The position numbers and the translations under genes are program-made. This document shows, in pieces, positions 1 through 8,011 of a stretch of 64,000 nt of DNA (the first letter of the stretch is position 1; each line of letters begins with the position of its first letter). The stretch is from Paenibacillus sp. FSL R5-0341 (lineage in GTDB: Bacteria; Bacillota; Bacilli; Paenibacillales; Paenibacillaceae). The notes below the pieces were generated by a model that was not told where the DNA came from, did no database searches, and saw only the letters and a list, made by a program, of their open reading frames with translations. The stretch lies in contig NZ_CP150241.1 of NCBI RefSeq assembly GCF_037975235.1, forward strand, positions 1,550,001 through 1,614,000, in the 5' to 3' direction.

Positions 1-128
1 GATGCCCCTTCGTATATTACCCAACCTTAGAGAAAATACAGCCATGAAGTTGAAATGCATGAAAATAATAAAGATGTAAAAGCTGATAAAGATCCAAAAT
101 GCGTTTCAAAATGAGCCAGAAGTTTAAA

Positions 129-157
129 TTGAAAGGAAGGCAGTTAAAAATTATATT
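129..157 (+). promoter_or_regulatory. Candidate sigma-A promoter for ohr
   Basis: TTGAAA at 129-134 and TATATT at 152-157 are separated by 17 nt. The expected start of transcription would fall inside the ribosome binding site region (GAGGGAG at 161-167), so either the leader is extremely short or the match is fortuitous. No inverted-repeat OhrR operator was seen. Confidence 0.35.
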
Positions 158-176
158 GATGAGGGAGAGATTCTTA

Positions 177-596
177 ATGGAAGCTTTATATACAGCAGTA
201 GCGACAGTTAAAGGTGGACGTACAGGTTCGGTGACTTCTTCGGATGGCGTGCTCAAGCATGATCTGAAAATGCCCAAAGAGCTTGGTGGTTCCGGTGGTG
301 AAGGTACCAACCCTGAGCAACTCTTTGCAGCTGGATATGGGGCTTGTTATGAAAGTGCTCTTGCCAATGTAGCACGCAAAGCGGGCGTAAAATTGGAGAA
401 TGTGGTGGTTACAAGTAACGTATCCATAGGTAAAGACCCTGCGGATGACGGGTTCCAGTTATCTGTTCGTCTGGACGTGAGTATGCCTGGTGTGGATCAC
501 AGTCAAGCCGAAGATCTCGCCCGCAAGGCACATGATTTCTGTCCCTATTCCAAAGCAACACGCGGTAACATTGATGTTGTATTAAACGTGGTCTAA
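177..596 (+). CDS. ohr: Organic hydroperoxide resistance protein (Ohr/OsmC family)
   Basis: This is a 139-residue thiol peroxidase of the Ohr/OsmC family, which reduces organic hydroperoxides to alcohols in the cytoplasm using two cysteines. Both are visible: Cys57 in GYGACYES and Cys122 in DFCPYSKAT, with the family arginine near residue 15 and the NPEQLF segment before the first cysteine. The reading frame is open further upstream, but the ATG at 177 is chosen because GAGGGAG lies at 161-167 and the protein then starts at the usual family position (MEALYTAVAT). The gene stands alone, with a hairpin terminator about 75 nt downstream. No ohrR regulator lies next to it. The assignment to Ohr rather than OsmC rests on length and the NPEQLFAAGY segment. 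Confidence 0.93.
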   Translation: MEALYTAVATVKGGRTGSVTSSDGVLKHDLKMPKELGGSGGEGTNPEQLFAAGYGACYESALANVARKAGVKLENVVVTSNVSIGKDPADDGFQLSVRLDVSMPGVDHSQAEDLARKAHDFCPYSKATRGNIDVVLNVV

Positions 597-668
597 GATT
601 TGACTCCCGGAAAGTAACGGGGAACATATAGAGCAGGGTATTCTGGATACCTGATGTTCAAGTACGAA

Positions 669-698
669 GCCCTGCTGGCAATCGGCAGGGTTTTGTGT
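669..698 (+). terminator. Rho-independent terminator after ohr
   Basis: CCCTGC (670-675) pairs with GCAGGG (685-690) and is followed by TTTTG. An upstream GCAGGG near 633-638 could compete for the same CCCTGC arm, but nothing else supports regulation. Confidence 0.7.
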
Positions 699-807
699 TG
701 ATTATAATATATGGACATGATGCAGGAGATTAAATGCCAGATCGCGTACTATTTTACATAATTGCACTCCCACTTCATGCTACATATTCCTTAAAGGGGG
801 AACCAAG

Positions 808-1053
808 ATGAGTATTGAAGAGATGATCGAGCGTCGATTTGTATGTACGAAATGCAGGGGCACGGATTGTAACATTAAGGAAGCTTCCATGTCAGGAGCA
901 GGCCTGAGCAAGGTGTTCGATACTCAGCATAACCACTACCTGTTTGTGGGCTGTGCTTCCTGCGGGTATGTTGAAATTTTTGATCCGGATGTCTTGAAAG
1001 GGAAAAAACAGGGGCAGGTCGGGACTATTCTGGATATTCTGTTTGGCGGGTAG
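808..1053 (+). CDS. Small zinc-ribbon protein (DUF2082-like)
   Basis: This 81-residue protein has two CxxC pairs, CTKC near residues 13-16 and CASC near 50-53, the layout of a zinc ribbon. The spacing, the GAGLSKVFD segment between the pairs and the C-terminal ILDILFGG resemble the DUF2082 family of short nucleic-acid-binding-like zinc-ribbon proteins. No enzymatic motif is present and its role is unknown. A good ribosome binding site (AAAGGGGG near 793-800) precedes the ATG. It appears monocistronic; a separate promoter starts just downstream for the next gene. Confidence 0.75.
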   Translation: MSIEEMIERRFVCTKCRGTDCNIKEASMSGAGLSKVFDTQHNHYLFVGCASCGYVEIFDPDVLKGKKQGQVGTILDILFGG

Positions 1054-1064
1054 ATATGCGCGAG

Positions 1065-1093
1065 TTGACATTGATCTGAATTTTCTTTAATAT
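1065..1093 (+). promoter_or_regulatory. Sigma-A promoter for the gene at 1153
   Basis: A perfect -35 box TTGACA (1065-1070), a 17-nt spacer and -10 box TAATAT (1088-1093) lie about 50 nt before the ribosome binding site of the next gene. Confidence 0.7.
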
Positions 1094-1152
1094 AACTTAG
1101 TACTGAGTAGTGTCATTGCATGAACCAAATTTGAATTAAACAGGTGATATCC

Positions 1153-1431
1153 ATGTCTTATAGACCGCGTATTGCAGATTTAGAATTAGCTTATGGTAAC
1201 AAGGAAGACGGATTGTATGAATTCAAAATGAATTTGGTAGACGGTACTAAATGCCGTGTATTCTACTCCCGTTCCCCGGAATGGAAGATGACCAATATCA
1301 GCCGTCTGCAGAAAACCCCTTGTCCAGTATGTCGCAAAGATTTCATTTGCAAATGTATGGACCAGTGGGCAAGTGACCTGCATCAACAGATGATCGATGA
1401 CCAATGGATGGAAAAGGCAGTTACGGAGTAA
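1153..1431 (+). CDS. Conserved-looking small protein with clustered cysteines, unknown function
   Basis: This 92-residue protein is not recognised. It carries a cysteine cluster in the second half (CPVC followed by CKC, residues about 59-70) that could bind a metal, followed by an acidic, Trp/Met-rich tail. There is no signal peptide or membrane segment. The ATG at 1153 follows AGGTG at 1142-1146 at a normal distance; a GTG at 1144 in the same frame overlaps that site and is less likely. The gene has its own strong promoter and a strong terminator, so it is a discrete transcription unit and very likely real. Confidence 0.65.
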   Translation: MSYRPRIADLELAYGNKEDGLYEFKMNLVDGTKCRVFYSRSPEWKMTNISRLQKTPCPVCRKDFICKCMDQWASDLHQQMIDDQWMEKAVTE

Positions 1432-1446
1432 TTGTCGGACAGATAC

Positions 1447-1480
1447 GAGCGTGGGCACAATGCCTGCGCTCTTTTTCTTT
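1447..1480 (+). terminator. Rho-independent terminator
   Basis: GAGCG/CGCTC outer stem (1447-1451 with 1467-1471) plus GGCA/TGCC inner pairing, followed by CTTTTTC. Confidence 0.85.
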
Positions 1481-1588
1481 TTATCTCTATAAGTGAACTA
1501 CCTCTAGAAGAAATAAATTTAGAATTAGTGAACAAGATGGCCCAGATTGGGTAAGTTACTCTAACCGGAACAATAGGAGGCAGCCAAT

Positions 1589-2011
1589 ATGACAGCAAAT
1601 CAAACAGATGTGCATCAGGGACATCCCATCGTACTGGTGGATGGCGTCTGTCACTTCTGCCAGGGCTTAACCAAGTGGATTATTAAGCGTGACCCGGAAG
1701 GAAAATATCATTTTGCTTCGCTCCAATCCGATGTAGCCAAGGAATTGCTGGAGAAAGGCAATTTGTCGACAGATAGTATGGACACCTTTGTTCTGATTGA
1801 AAATGGAAGTTACTATACACGTTCGACCGCCGCGCTGCGATTGGCAAAAGGTCTGAGGTTTCCTTATCCATTGTTATATGTATTCATAATCATACCGAAA
1901 TTTATTCGTAATGCAGTCTATAACTGGGTTGCGCGCAACCGTTATCGTTGGTTTGGCAATGATGAAGCGTGCATGTTGCCTACACCGGAGATCAAAGATC
2001 GGTTTTTGTGA
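1589..2011 (+). CDS. DCC-family thiol-disulfide oxidoreductase-like protein (DUF393, YuxK-like)
   Basis: This 140-residue protein starts with a beta strand leading into DGVCHFC, the DxxCxxC signature of the DCC family (DUF393). Members have a thioredoxin-like fold and are often called thiol-disulfide oxidoreductases, though substrates are generally unknown. Length and the RDPEGKYHFASLQS segment also fit. AGGAGG sits directly upstream of the ATG at 1589. No membrane segment long enough to anchor it is seen, although residues about 88-106 are hydrophobic. The next gene is a lipoprotein in the same direction about 60 nt away, possibly co-transcribed. Confidence 0.88.
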   Translation: MTANQTDVHQGHPIVLVDGVCHFCQGLTKWIIKRDPEGKYHFASLQSDVAKELLEKGNLSTDSMDTFVLIENGSYYTRSTAALRLAKGLRFPYPLLYVFIIIPKFIRNAVYNWVARNRYRWFGNDEACMLPTPEIKDRFL

Positions 2012-2072
2012 TTAATAACGGGAATTATTGGGTAATCACTACAGATCATATCTATTTTGGGAGGACAACAAC

Positions 2073-2936
2073 TTGAAGAAGTGGACTACAATATTTATCG
2101 GGGCATTATTAGCAGTGAGCTTGGCAGCATGCGGTAACGACACAGATAATACGGCAACGCCGCCAGCGACTAACAACGAAACGTCTAACGAGGGCAATAC
2201 ACCTGCGGAGCAGGAAACAAAGATCCCTACCCTAGACGAGTTGATTACCAAAACCAATGCAGCTACCAAAGAAATGAAGAGCTTCACAACCGAAGCAAAC
2301 ATTGATCAGAATCTGAAACTGGATGCTGGTGAACAGTCCCAGGATCAACAGGTTAAAACATCGCTCAAGATGGATATTATCAAAGATCCAATGATGATCT
2401 ATCAAGAGATGAATATGGAAATGTCCGGCCAGGAAGCGCAGAACGTGAAGCAATATATCACTTCGGATAAAATCTACTCTCAAGTTGGGGATCAATGGGT
2501 TGCAATTCCTGAAGCTCAAACGAGTGAACTGATTGAGCAGATGAAAGCAAGCATGAATCCCGAAGGTGAATTAGAGCAATTCAAAAAGATCGAAGAAGAT
2601 ACTGAAGTGACCGAAGAAGGCGACAATTATGTCATTAACGCTGACGTATCCGGTGATAATGTGAAGGAACTGGCCAAAGCCGTGATGGAGCAAAATGGAT
2701 CGGATGCCCAGATGCAAGCCATGCTTGATCAGATGAATATCACCAGCATGAAGATGAAATATATGATCAACAAAGAAACCTACCTGCCTGCAGGTACGGA
2801 CGTAAACATGGTCATGGAGATGGAACAGAATGGACAGAAAATGACGATGGACATGAAAATGACGAGTACATTTTCTAACCACGATCAAGTGGAAGAGATC
2901 AAGATTCCACAAGAAGCATTGGATAGCGCTAAATAA
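2073..2936 (+). CDS. Secreted lipoprotein of the DUF6612 type
   Basis: A 287-residue lipoprotein. The start is TTG at 2073, preceded by GGGAGGA (2059-2065); it gives a short basic N-terminus, a hydrophobic stretch and lipobox LAAC, so Cys about residue 20 would be lipidated and the protein held on the outer face of the membrane. A low-complexity Thr/Asn/Glu linker (residues about 21-50) leads into a beta-rich domain resembling the LppX/LolA-like fold of DUF6612 proteins. Its C-terminal half is unusually rich in methionine. Function is unknown; a lipid or hydrophobic ligand carrier is a family-based guess. Confidence 0.82.
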   Translation: MKKWTTIFIGALLAVSLAACGNDTDNTATPPATNNETSNEGNTPAEQETKIPTLDELITKTNAATKEMKSFTTEANIDQNLKLDAGEQSQDQQVKTSLKMDIIKDPMMIYQEMNMEMSGQEAQNVKQYITSDKIYSQVGDQWVAIPEAQTSELIEQMKASMNPEGELEQFKKIEEDTEVTEEGDNYVINADVSGDNVKELAKAVMEQNGSDAQMQAMLDQMNITSMKMKYMINKETYLPAGTDVNMVMEMEQNGQKMTMDMKMTSTFSNHDQVEEIKIPQEALDSAK

Positions 2937-2942
2937 AACAGG

Positions 2943-3011
2943 CACCTCTGAACTAGATCTGTGTAAGCCGAGAGGTTTACCCGATTGAATTCAGGGGTGT
3001 TTTTCTTTTTA
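2943..3011 (+). terminator. Rho-independent terminator after the lipoprotein
   Basis: CACCTCTGAA (2943-2952) pairs with TTCAGGGGTG (2990-2999) with one G-T wobble, followed by TTTTTCTTTTT. Confidence 0.8.
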
Positions 3012-3081
3012 ACGGAGATTATGGTCAGGGTTCAAAGTGTTATAGTATAGTCATATTTAATTAGAGAGGGGGATATAAAAG

Positions 3082-3465
3082 ATGATTGAATATGCACACA
3101 TCCACCATGTTAGTCTGGCTGTTCGTGATCTGGAAATCGCGAAGAAGTTCTATTCGGGGTTACTGGGCATGCAGGAGATTGAACGTCCGGCTTTCCGCTC
3201 CACGGGTACATGGTACGCTATCGGGAGTCAGCAGCTTCATCTGTTACAGCACCCGGAGGGTCACACGCTGCGCGAGGCTGGTATTGATACAACAGACGGT
3301 CACTTTGCGATCTGGGTCACCAGTTATTCAGGAACTATAGCTTGGCTGGAGCAGCAGGGAATTGAGTATGAAGCGAGACCTGACAGTGTAGCTGGATTCG
3401 CGCAAATTTTTGTACTTGATCCCGATCGTAACATTATTGAGTTTGACTCACCATATCACTCTTAA
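3082..3465 (+). CDS. VOC-family (glyoxalase/bleomycin resistance fold) protein
   Basis: A 127-residue single-domain vicinal oxygen chelate protein. It opens with HHVSLAVRDLEIAKKFY, the typical first beta-alpha unit with a candidate metal-binding His, and closes with DPDRNIIEFD, where the Glu is the usual last metal ligand. VOC enzymes range from glyoxalase I to dioxygenases and drug-binding proteins; the substrate cannot be read from sequence. AGAGGGGG precedes the ATG at 3082. No neighbour hints at its pathway. Confidence 0.88.
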   Translation: MIEYAHIHHVSLAVRDLEIAKKFYSGLLGMQEIERPAFRSTGTWYAIGSQQLHLLQHPEGHTLREAGIDTTDGHFAIWVTSYSGTIAWLEQQGIEYEARPDSVAGFAQIFVLDPDRNIIEFDSPYHS

Positions 3466-3490
3466 GGGAAAAAGGGTTAGAATAAATCCC

Positions 3491-3519
3491 TTGCTCCACC
3501 AGAAATTGTATGCTATATT
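3491..3519 (+). promoter_or_regulatory. Extended -10 promoter ahead of the Tad locus
   Basis: TTGCTC at 3491-3496, 17-nt spacer, TATATT at 3514-3519 with TGC immediately upstream (extended -10). Transcription from about 3526 would run through the terminator-like hairpin at 3546-3598 before reaching the first tad gene. Confidence 0.55.
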
Positions 3520-3545
3520 ATCCATACATTCATAGCACGTGACGG

Positions 3546-3598
3546 AAGCACCGTCCATATACTGCATACTTATGCGGTTATTGGACGGTGCTTTTTTG
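3546..3598 (+). terminator. Strong intrinsic terminator in front of the Tad operon
   Basis: AAGCACCGTCCA (3546-3557) pairs perfectly with TGGACGGTGCTT (3582-3593) and runs into TTTTTT. An inner GCATA/TATGC stem closes the loop. It lies 80 nt after the VOC gene but also inside the probable leader of the Tad operon, so it may end the upstream gene, end a short RNA of about 70 nt, or act as an attenuator. Confidence 0.9.
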
Positions 3599-3626
3599 TG
3601 CTTTTTGACAGGGAGGGAAGGAAAAA

Positions 3627-4844
3627 TTGATTGTACTGAAGGCAGTGCTGGTTTCCAAAGACAGAGATTACATTAGTGCCTGGTTTGATTATGTACAGGG
3701 GAATTCGTCCGGTCTTCATGTGCGTTTCACGGCGTTCTCGCAATGGGATTCGTTCAGGGATTACATGAATGAGCAAGAGGGTCGGGAATTGCCAGATTTG
3801 GTTATTGCGGAACCGGAGTTTTTGAATAACTGGCTGAGCAACGGCGGAGAAGCATCGGGTGTACCTTGGTTGATGCTTAGTGAAGGGTTGGAAGAGGTGG
3901 ATGAGGCCAAGCGGTTGATGAAATTCCAACCTTTGCCCACTTTGCTGGATGCTGTGATACATGCTTGCCGGCAACCACGCCGCAAGAAGATGCATCGTCC
4001 GGGGCAGGATACTCTCTCTATTGGCGTAGTATCCGCTTCGGGTGGAAGTGGCAAAACGGCAGTGGCCCTGCATATGGCAAAGCAATTGGGACTTGCAGGT
4101 TATGCTGTACTCTATCTCAATCTGGAGACGCTGGACAGTGCGCTCCCGTTTCTGGAGAAGGGGCTTTCCCGAAGTGGTCAGCATCACCCGGATGCGGAGA
4201 CGGGGCTGTCACGCTTGCTATACGATCTGAAGGTAGGCAGAAAGGAATCGGGCAAGCAGCTACAGGTTCAATCCAAGGCTGTAGATGGATATGTGATCCG
4301 GCATGAAGGTCTGAAATCCGATGTATTCTGGCCGTTATCGAATCGGAAGGAACTGTTGCAAATGACTCGTGATGATACGTCGAATTTGCTTCGTTATTTG
4401 ACCGATTGCGGACAATATGACGTGCTCATTCTGGATGGCGATTCCGGCTGGGACGGACGCAGTGAAGGGGTGCTGGATGCAGCAGACGCATTTGTCTGGC
4501 TGGTTGAGGATGATATATCTGCCATGCATCGATGGGGACAATGGTTACAGCATGCTGAGCGTACGAAACCAGATCTGTACGAAAGTGTGCTGGACCGTTC
4601 ACGCTTTGTGGTTAACAAATATCGGGACAATGTTGTTAATGCACTCCCACGGCCTGATCTGCATCTGGACGCGGTTTTGCCCTATATTCCTTCATGGAAG
4701 CAGCTTAGTCAGGAGGAAATCATGCTTAGTTCTCCGATCTTCCAACGCGAAGTGAAAAGACTATGTGCCATGCTGGTACAAGATGACGAAGAAGAATTGA
4801 AGCAAACGGGGCGAATTCAGAAGCAGGATCGGTGGGCGTTATGA
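3627..4844 (+). CDS. TadZ/CpaE-like ATPase of the Tad pilus locus
   Basis: A 405-residue protein with a degenerate receiver-like N-terminal domain (residues 1-115) and a MinD/ParA-type ATPase domain with the deviant Walker A SASGGSGKT at about 136-144. This is the TadZ/CpaE architecture; such proteins are thought to position the Tad machine at the membrane. A Walker B-like stretch VLILDGDSG follows. The start is TTG at 3627 after GGGAGGGAAGG. It is the first gene of the operon and overlaps the tadA homologue by 4 nt (ATGA). Sequence outside the P-loop is divergent, so the TadZ assignment relies on order and architecture. Confidence 0.85.
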   Translation: MIVLKAVLVSKDRDYISAWFDYVQGNSSGLHVRFTAFSQWDSFRDYMNEQEGRELPDLVIAEPEFLNNWLSNGGEASGVPWLMLSEGLEEVDEAKRLMKFQPLPTLLDAVIHACRQPRRKKMHRPGQDTLSIGVVSASGGSGKTAVALHMAKQLGLAGYAVLYLNLETLDSALPFLEKGLSRSGQHHPDAETGLSRLLYDLKVGRKESGKQLQVQSKAVDGYVIRHEGLKSDVFWPLSNRKELLQMTRDDTSNLLRYLTDCGQYDVLILDGDSGWDGRSEGVLDAADAFVWLVEDDISAMHRWGQWLQHAERTKPDLYESVLDRSRFVVNKYRDNVVNALPRPDLHLDAVLPYIPSWKQLSQEEIMLSSPIFQREVKRLCAMLVQDDEEELKQTGRIQKQDRWAL

Positions 4845-6124
4845 CGGAGTCATCCAATCGAATACTCGATCGTGAAGAACAGTTTCAGATCATGCGCAGG
4901 GAGGTCAGGGCAGGCCTGGATTTAACCTCTTCCGCTGGAGATGATGAACTGTGGCAGGGGATAGAACGCAAAGTTCTTACTGACCCGAAGCTGAATGATT
5001 TGACCTCCGGAGAGCGTCATACACTGGTACAGCGATTGTTTGATTCCTTTCGTGGATTGGATATTCTGCAACCGCTCGTGGATCATCCCGATATTACGGA
5101 GATTATGATCAATAGTCACAAGGAGATTTTTGTGGAGCAGGAAGGTGAAGTCAGTCAGATCACTCTAGAATTTGAGTCCAGGGAACGACTCGAGGATATT
5201 ATTCAGATGATTGTGTCCGGGGTAAACCGGATTGTGAATGAGTCTTCTCCAATCGTGGATGCCCGGTTAAAGGATGGATCGCGGGTCAATATCGTGTTGC
5301 CGCCCATTGCCTTGAAAGGCCCTACGATGACGATTCGTAAATTTCCGAGTGAGCCGATGAAGATGTCTGATCTGATTGCTAAGGGAGCCTTGCATGAAGA
5401 AGCCGCAGAACTGTTGCAACAGTTGGTACGGAGTAAATACAACATCTTCATTGGAGGTGGGACTGGATCGGGAAAGACGACCTTTCTGAACGCATTATCC
5501 CAGTTCATCCCTGCCGATGAGCGGATTATAACGATTGAGGATTCGGCTGAACTGCAGATTGTTACGGTACCGAATCTGGTATCACTGGAAACGCGAAATG
5601 CAAACACCGAAGGCAAAGGACAGATATCTATTCGGGATCTGATCAAATCTTCCTTACGGATGCGTCCGAACCGGATTGTGATTGGTGAGGTAAGGGGCGC
5701 AGAAGCGCTGGATATGTTACAGGCTATGAACACAGGACACGATGGATCGTTGTCAACTGGGCACGCAAACACGATCTCGGACATGATCAGCAGACTCGAA
5801 ACGATGGTGCTCAGCGGTGCGGATCTTCCCATTGCGGTTGTAAGACAGCAGATTAGTTCGGCAATCGATATTTTTGTGCATCTGTCCCGGCTGCGAGACC
5901 GCTCCCGGCGGGTGACGGAGATCAGTGAAGTGATTGGCATGCAGGACGGTGAGGTCTTGCTGAATCCGTTGTTTCGTTTCCAGGAACAAGAAGAGCGGGA
6001 AGGCAAAATTATTGGCGGTTTAATACAGGTTGGGAAGTTGAATCAGGTGGATAAAATTCAGATGGCTGGGCTTGGGGAATGGCTGGATGAATACATAGAA
6101 CAATATAGTGTTGAATCAAATTAA
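4841..6124 (+). CDS. tadA: TadA/CpaF-family secretion ATPase
   Basis: A 427-residue hexameric secretion ATPase of the GspE/VirB11 superfamily, CpaF/TadA branch, which powers Flp pilus assembly on the cytoplasmic face. Visible are the N-terminal domain with DITEIMINS, Walker A GGGTGSGKT (about 205-213), an Asp box region (ITIEDSAEL), Walker B-like IVIGEVRG and the His box GHANT. The ATG at 4841 overlaps the stop of the preceding gene (ATGA), implying translational coupling; an in-frame GTG at 4832 is less attractive. Length matches the family. Confidence 0.95.
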   Translation: MTESSNRILDREEQFQIMRREVRAGLDLTSSAGDDELWQGIERKVLTDPKLNDLTSGERHTLVQRLFDSFRGLDILQPLVDHPDITEIMINSHKEIFVEQEGEVSQITLEFESRERLEDIIQMIVSGVNRIVNESSPIVDARLKDGSRVNIVLPPIALKGPTMTIRKFPSEPMKMSDLIAKGALHEEAAELLQQLVRSKYNIFIGGGTGSGKTTFLNALSQFIPADERIITIEDSAELQIVTVPNLVSLETRNANTEGKGQISIRDLIKSSLRMRPNRIVIGEVRGAEALDMLQAMNTGHDGSLSTGHANTISDMISRLETMVLSGADLPIAVVRQQISSAIDIFVHLSRLRDRSRRVTEISEVIGMQDGEVLLNPLFRFQEQEEREGKIIGGLIQVGKLNQVDKIQMAGLGEWLDEYIEQYSVESN

Positions 6125-6164
6125 TCAGATAACAACGTGAATTGAAGTTATTGGAAGGTGATTA

Positions 6165-6929
6165 ATGTTGGGTGAAGCCAGACAGATGTTGACGGATTAC
6201 ACCGTATATACGCTTTCCCGGAGACAACGAATGGTCTGTATGCTGATTAGTGGTTTGCTGTTCTTTGGAATCGGAATTCTGTTCTACCATCACTGGTTGG
6301 CTGGAGCAATTCTGGCTGCGGGCTGTATATGGGTACCCAAACATTGGACTAAGGTGCTGTTAGAACGAAGAAGGATGACACTCAGTTTACATTTTAAGCA
6401 AGCGTTATATGCATTGTCTTCGGCACTGGCCGCAGGTAAATCTGTGGAAAATGGATTCAAGGAATCGGTGGAGGATTTGCGGATGTTGAACCCGGAAGCG
6501 GATACCGATCTGATTCGTGAGTTCACGATATTGCGAACACGGCTGGAGTATGGACAACCGATTGAAGAGGCGCTACAGGATTTCTCGGATCGGGCGCAGG
6601 TTGAGGATATTACGAATTTTGCAGACGTGTTCATTACGTGCAAACGAACTGGCGGGGATCTGGTTGAGGTTGTACGTCGTACATCTGCGGTGATTGGTGA
6701 GAAGCTGGACATTCAGCAGGATATTATGGTCGCGGTATCGCAGAAAAAGTTCGAATCAAAGGTGATGTTTGCCGCTCCATTTATTTTTCTGATATTTCTC
6801 AATCTGACCGCCAAGGATTTTATGGAGCCTCTATATAGCGGGATGGGATATCTCATCTCTAGTGGTGCATTGGCAGTACTGGCCTGCTGTTATCTGTGGG
6901 TTACTCGAATTATGGATATCAAAGTATAA
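6165..6929 (+). CDS. tadB: TadB-like inner-membrane platform protein (type II secretion F domain)
   Basis: This 254-residue membrane protein has two hydrophobic segments near the N-terminus (about 20-55), a cytoplasmic type II secretion F domain (about 70-200) and two C-terminal membrane segments (about 200-250). Together with the next gene it would form the TadB/TadC platform on which pilins are assembled by TadA. GGAAGGTG precedes the ATG at 6165. The 40-nt gap from tadA and the same direction indicate one operon. Confidence 0.9.
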   Translation: MLGEARQMLTDYTVYTLSRRQRMVCMLISGLLFFGIGILFYHHWLAGAILAAGCIWVPKHWTKVLLERRRMTLSLHFKQALYALSSALAAGKSVENGFKESVEDLRMLNPEADTDLIREFTILRTRLEYGQPIEEALQDFSDRAQVEDITNFADVFITCKRTGGDLVEVVRRTSAVIGEKLDIQQDIMVAVSQKKFESKVMFAAPFIFLIFLNLTAKDFMEPLYSGMGYLISSGALAVLACCYLWVTRIMDIKV

Positions 6930-6941
6930 GGAGCTGAAACG

Positions 6942-7811
6942 ATGCTGTTTCCCGTTATAGTCGCAGGGATGCTCGGAGCGGGATGGCTGGTGCTGGATCG
7001 AACCCGGGGACAGACCTACCGGCATCTGCGCAAGCTGGATATGGAAGGATTACGACTGAAGAAATTGCATGGACCTTTCCTGTTTCTATTGGACAAGTTC
7101 GAGATTGGACGCAGATTGCCTGTGCTCATGTTTCGAATGCAACATGCCATTCAGAAAATGTATGGCATACAGCACAGTGGGGAGAAAACGATGCTCTATT
7201 GTGCTGAAATGCTGACCTATACGTGGCTCATGTTGATGGTAGGTTGTCTGTTAACACTCGTTGGAGATATGGGCATCGGAGGCATGGTGGGTGGACTCGC
7301 GTTGGGTATCGCGTTACCCTTTGCACTCTATAAAGACCTCAATACCAAGGTCCAACGAAGAGATCAGGACATCCTCATGGAGCTGCCCGAGCTGTTGAAC
7401 CGAATTGTTCTGCTGGTGGGCGCTGGGGAGACCGTTCAGCGTGCCATCGTTCACTGTGTGACAAGCCAGGGAGAACGGGATCATCCGCTGTACAACGAAC
7501 TCAGAAAGACCGTGGGAGATTGGAATAATGGTTACTCATTTCAACAATCATTTGAACAGTTCAGCCGCCGCTGTGGCGTGCAGGAAGTAACAATTTTTAC
7601 GACGACGGTGCTGCTGAATTTCCGGCGTGGGGGAGGTGACTTTGTATTGGCGCTGCGGGATCTGTCACATGTGTTGTGGGAGAAACGCAAGGCTGTTAGT
7701 CGGTCGAAGGGAGAACAGGCTTCTTCCAAACTGGTGTTTCCGATGGTACTGATCTTTTTTACGATTGTGGTCATGATCGGGGCACCTGCTTTTATGATGA
7801 TGAATATGTAG
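6942..7811 (+). CDS. tadC: TadC-like inner-membrane platform protein (type II secretion F domain)
   Basis: A 289-residue F-domain membrane protein, partner of the previous gene. An N-terminal membrane segment (about 1-15), a central membrane pair (about 90-130), an F domain with LPELLNRIVLLVGAGETVQ and a C-terminal membrane segment (about 265-288) are visible. AAGGAG lies just upstream of the ATG at 6942, 12 nt after tadB. Which F-domain protein equals TadB or TadC is assigned by order. Confidence 0.9.
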   Translation: MLFPVIVAGMLGAGWLVLDRTRGQTYRHLRKLDMEGLRLKKLHGPFLFLLDKFEIGRRLPVLMFRMQHAIQKMYGIQHSGEKTMLYCAEMLTYTWLMLMVGCLLTLVGDMGIGGMVGGLALGIALPFALYKDLNTKVQRRDQDILMELPELLNRIVLLVGAGETVQRAIVHCVTSQGERDHPLYNELRKTVGDWNNGYSFQQSFEQFSRRCGVQEVTIFTTTVLLNFRRGGGDFVLALRDLSHVLWEKRKAVSRSKGEQASSKLVFPMVLIFFTIVVMIGAPAFMMMNM

Positions 7812-7822
7812 GAGGAATTGGG

Positions 7823-8011
7823 ATGATGGAAGTGTTAAAAAACAAGGTAAGCGCATTTTGGAAAGAAGAGGACGGACTCGGCACGTTGGAGCTGATTCTG
7901 ATTATCGGGGTTATTATCATTATTGCTTTGATTTTTAAAGACCAAATTAAGACGTTGGTAGAGAGACTGTTGAAGAATGTTAGCGATAAAAGTAATGAGT
8001 TTTTCGAATAA
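7823..8011 (+). CDS. Flp1-like type IVb prepilin
   Basis: A 62-residue prepilin. A short polar leader ends in EEDG followed by LGTLE; cutting after Gly18 puts the conserved Glu at position +5 and is followed by about 18 hydrophobic residues (LILIIGVIIIIALIF), the class-III/type IVb pilin layout. The mature protein would be only 44 residues, normal for Flp pilins. AGGAGG is present; ATG at 7823 or 7826. It is the likely major pilin and substrate of the prepilin peptidase at 11948. Its end overlaps the next gene by 35 nt. Confidence 0.9.
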   Translation: MMEVLKNKVSAFWKEEDGLGTLELILIIGVIIIIALIFKDQIKTLVERLLKNVSDKSNEFFE

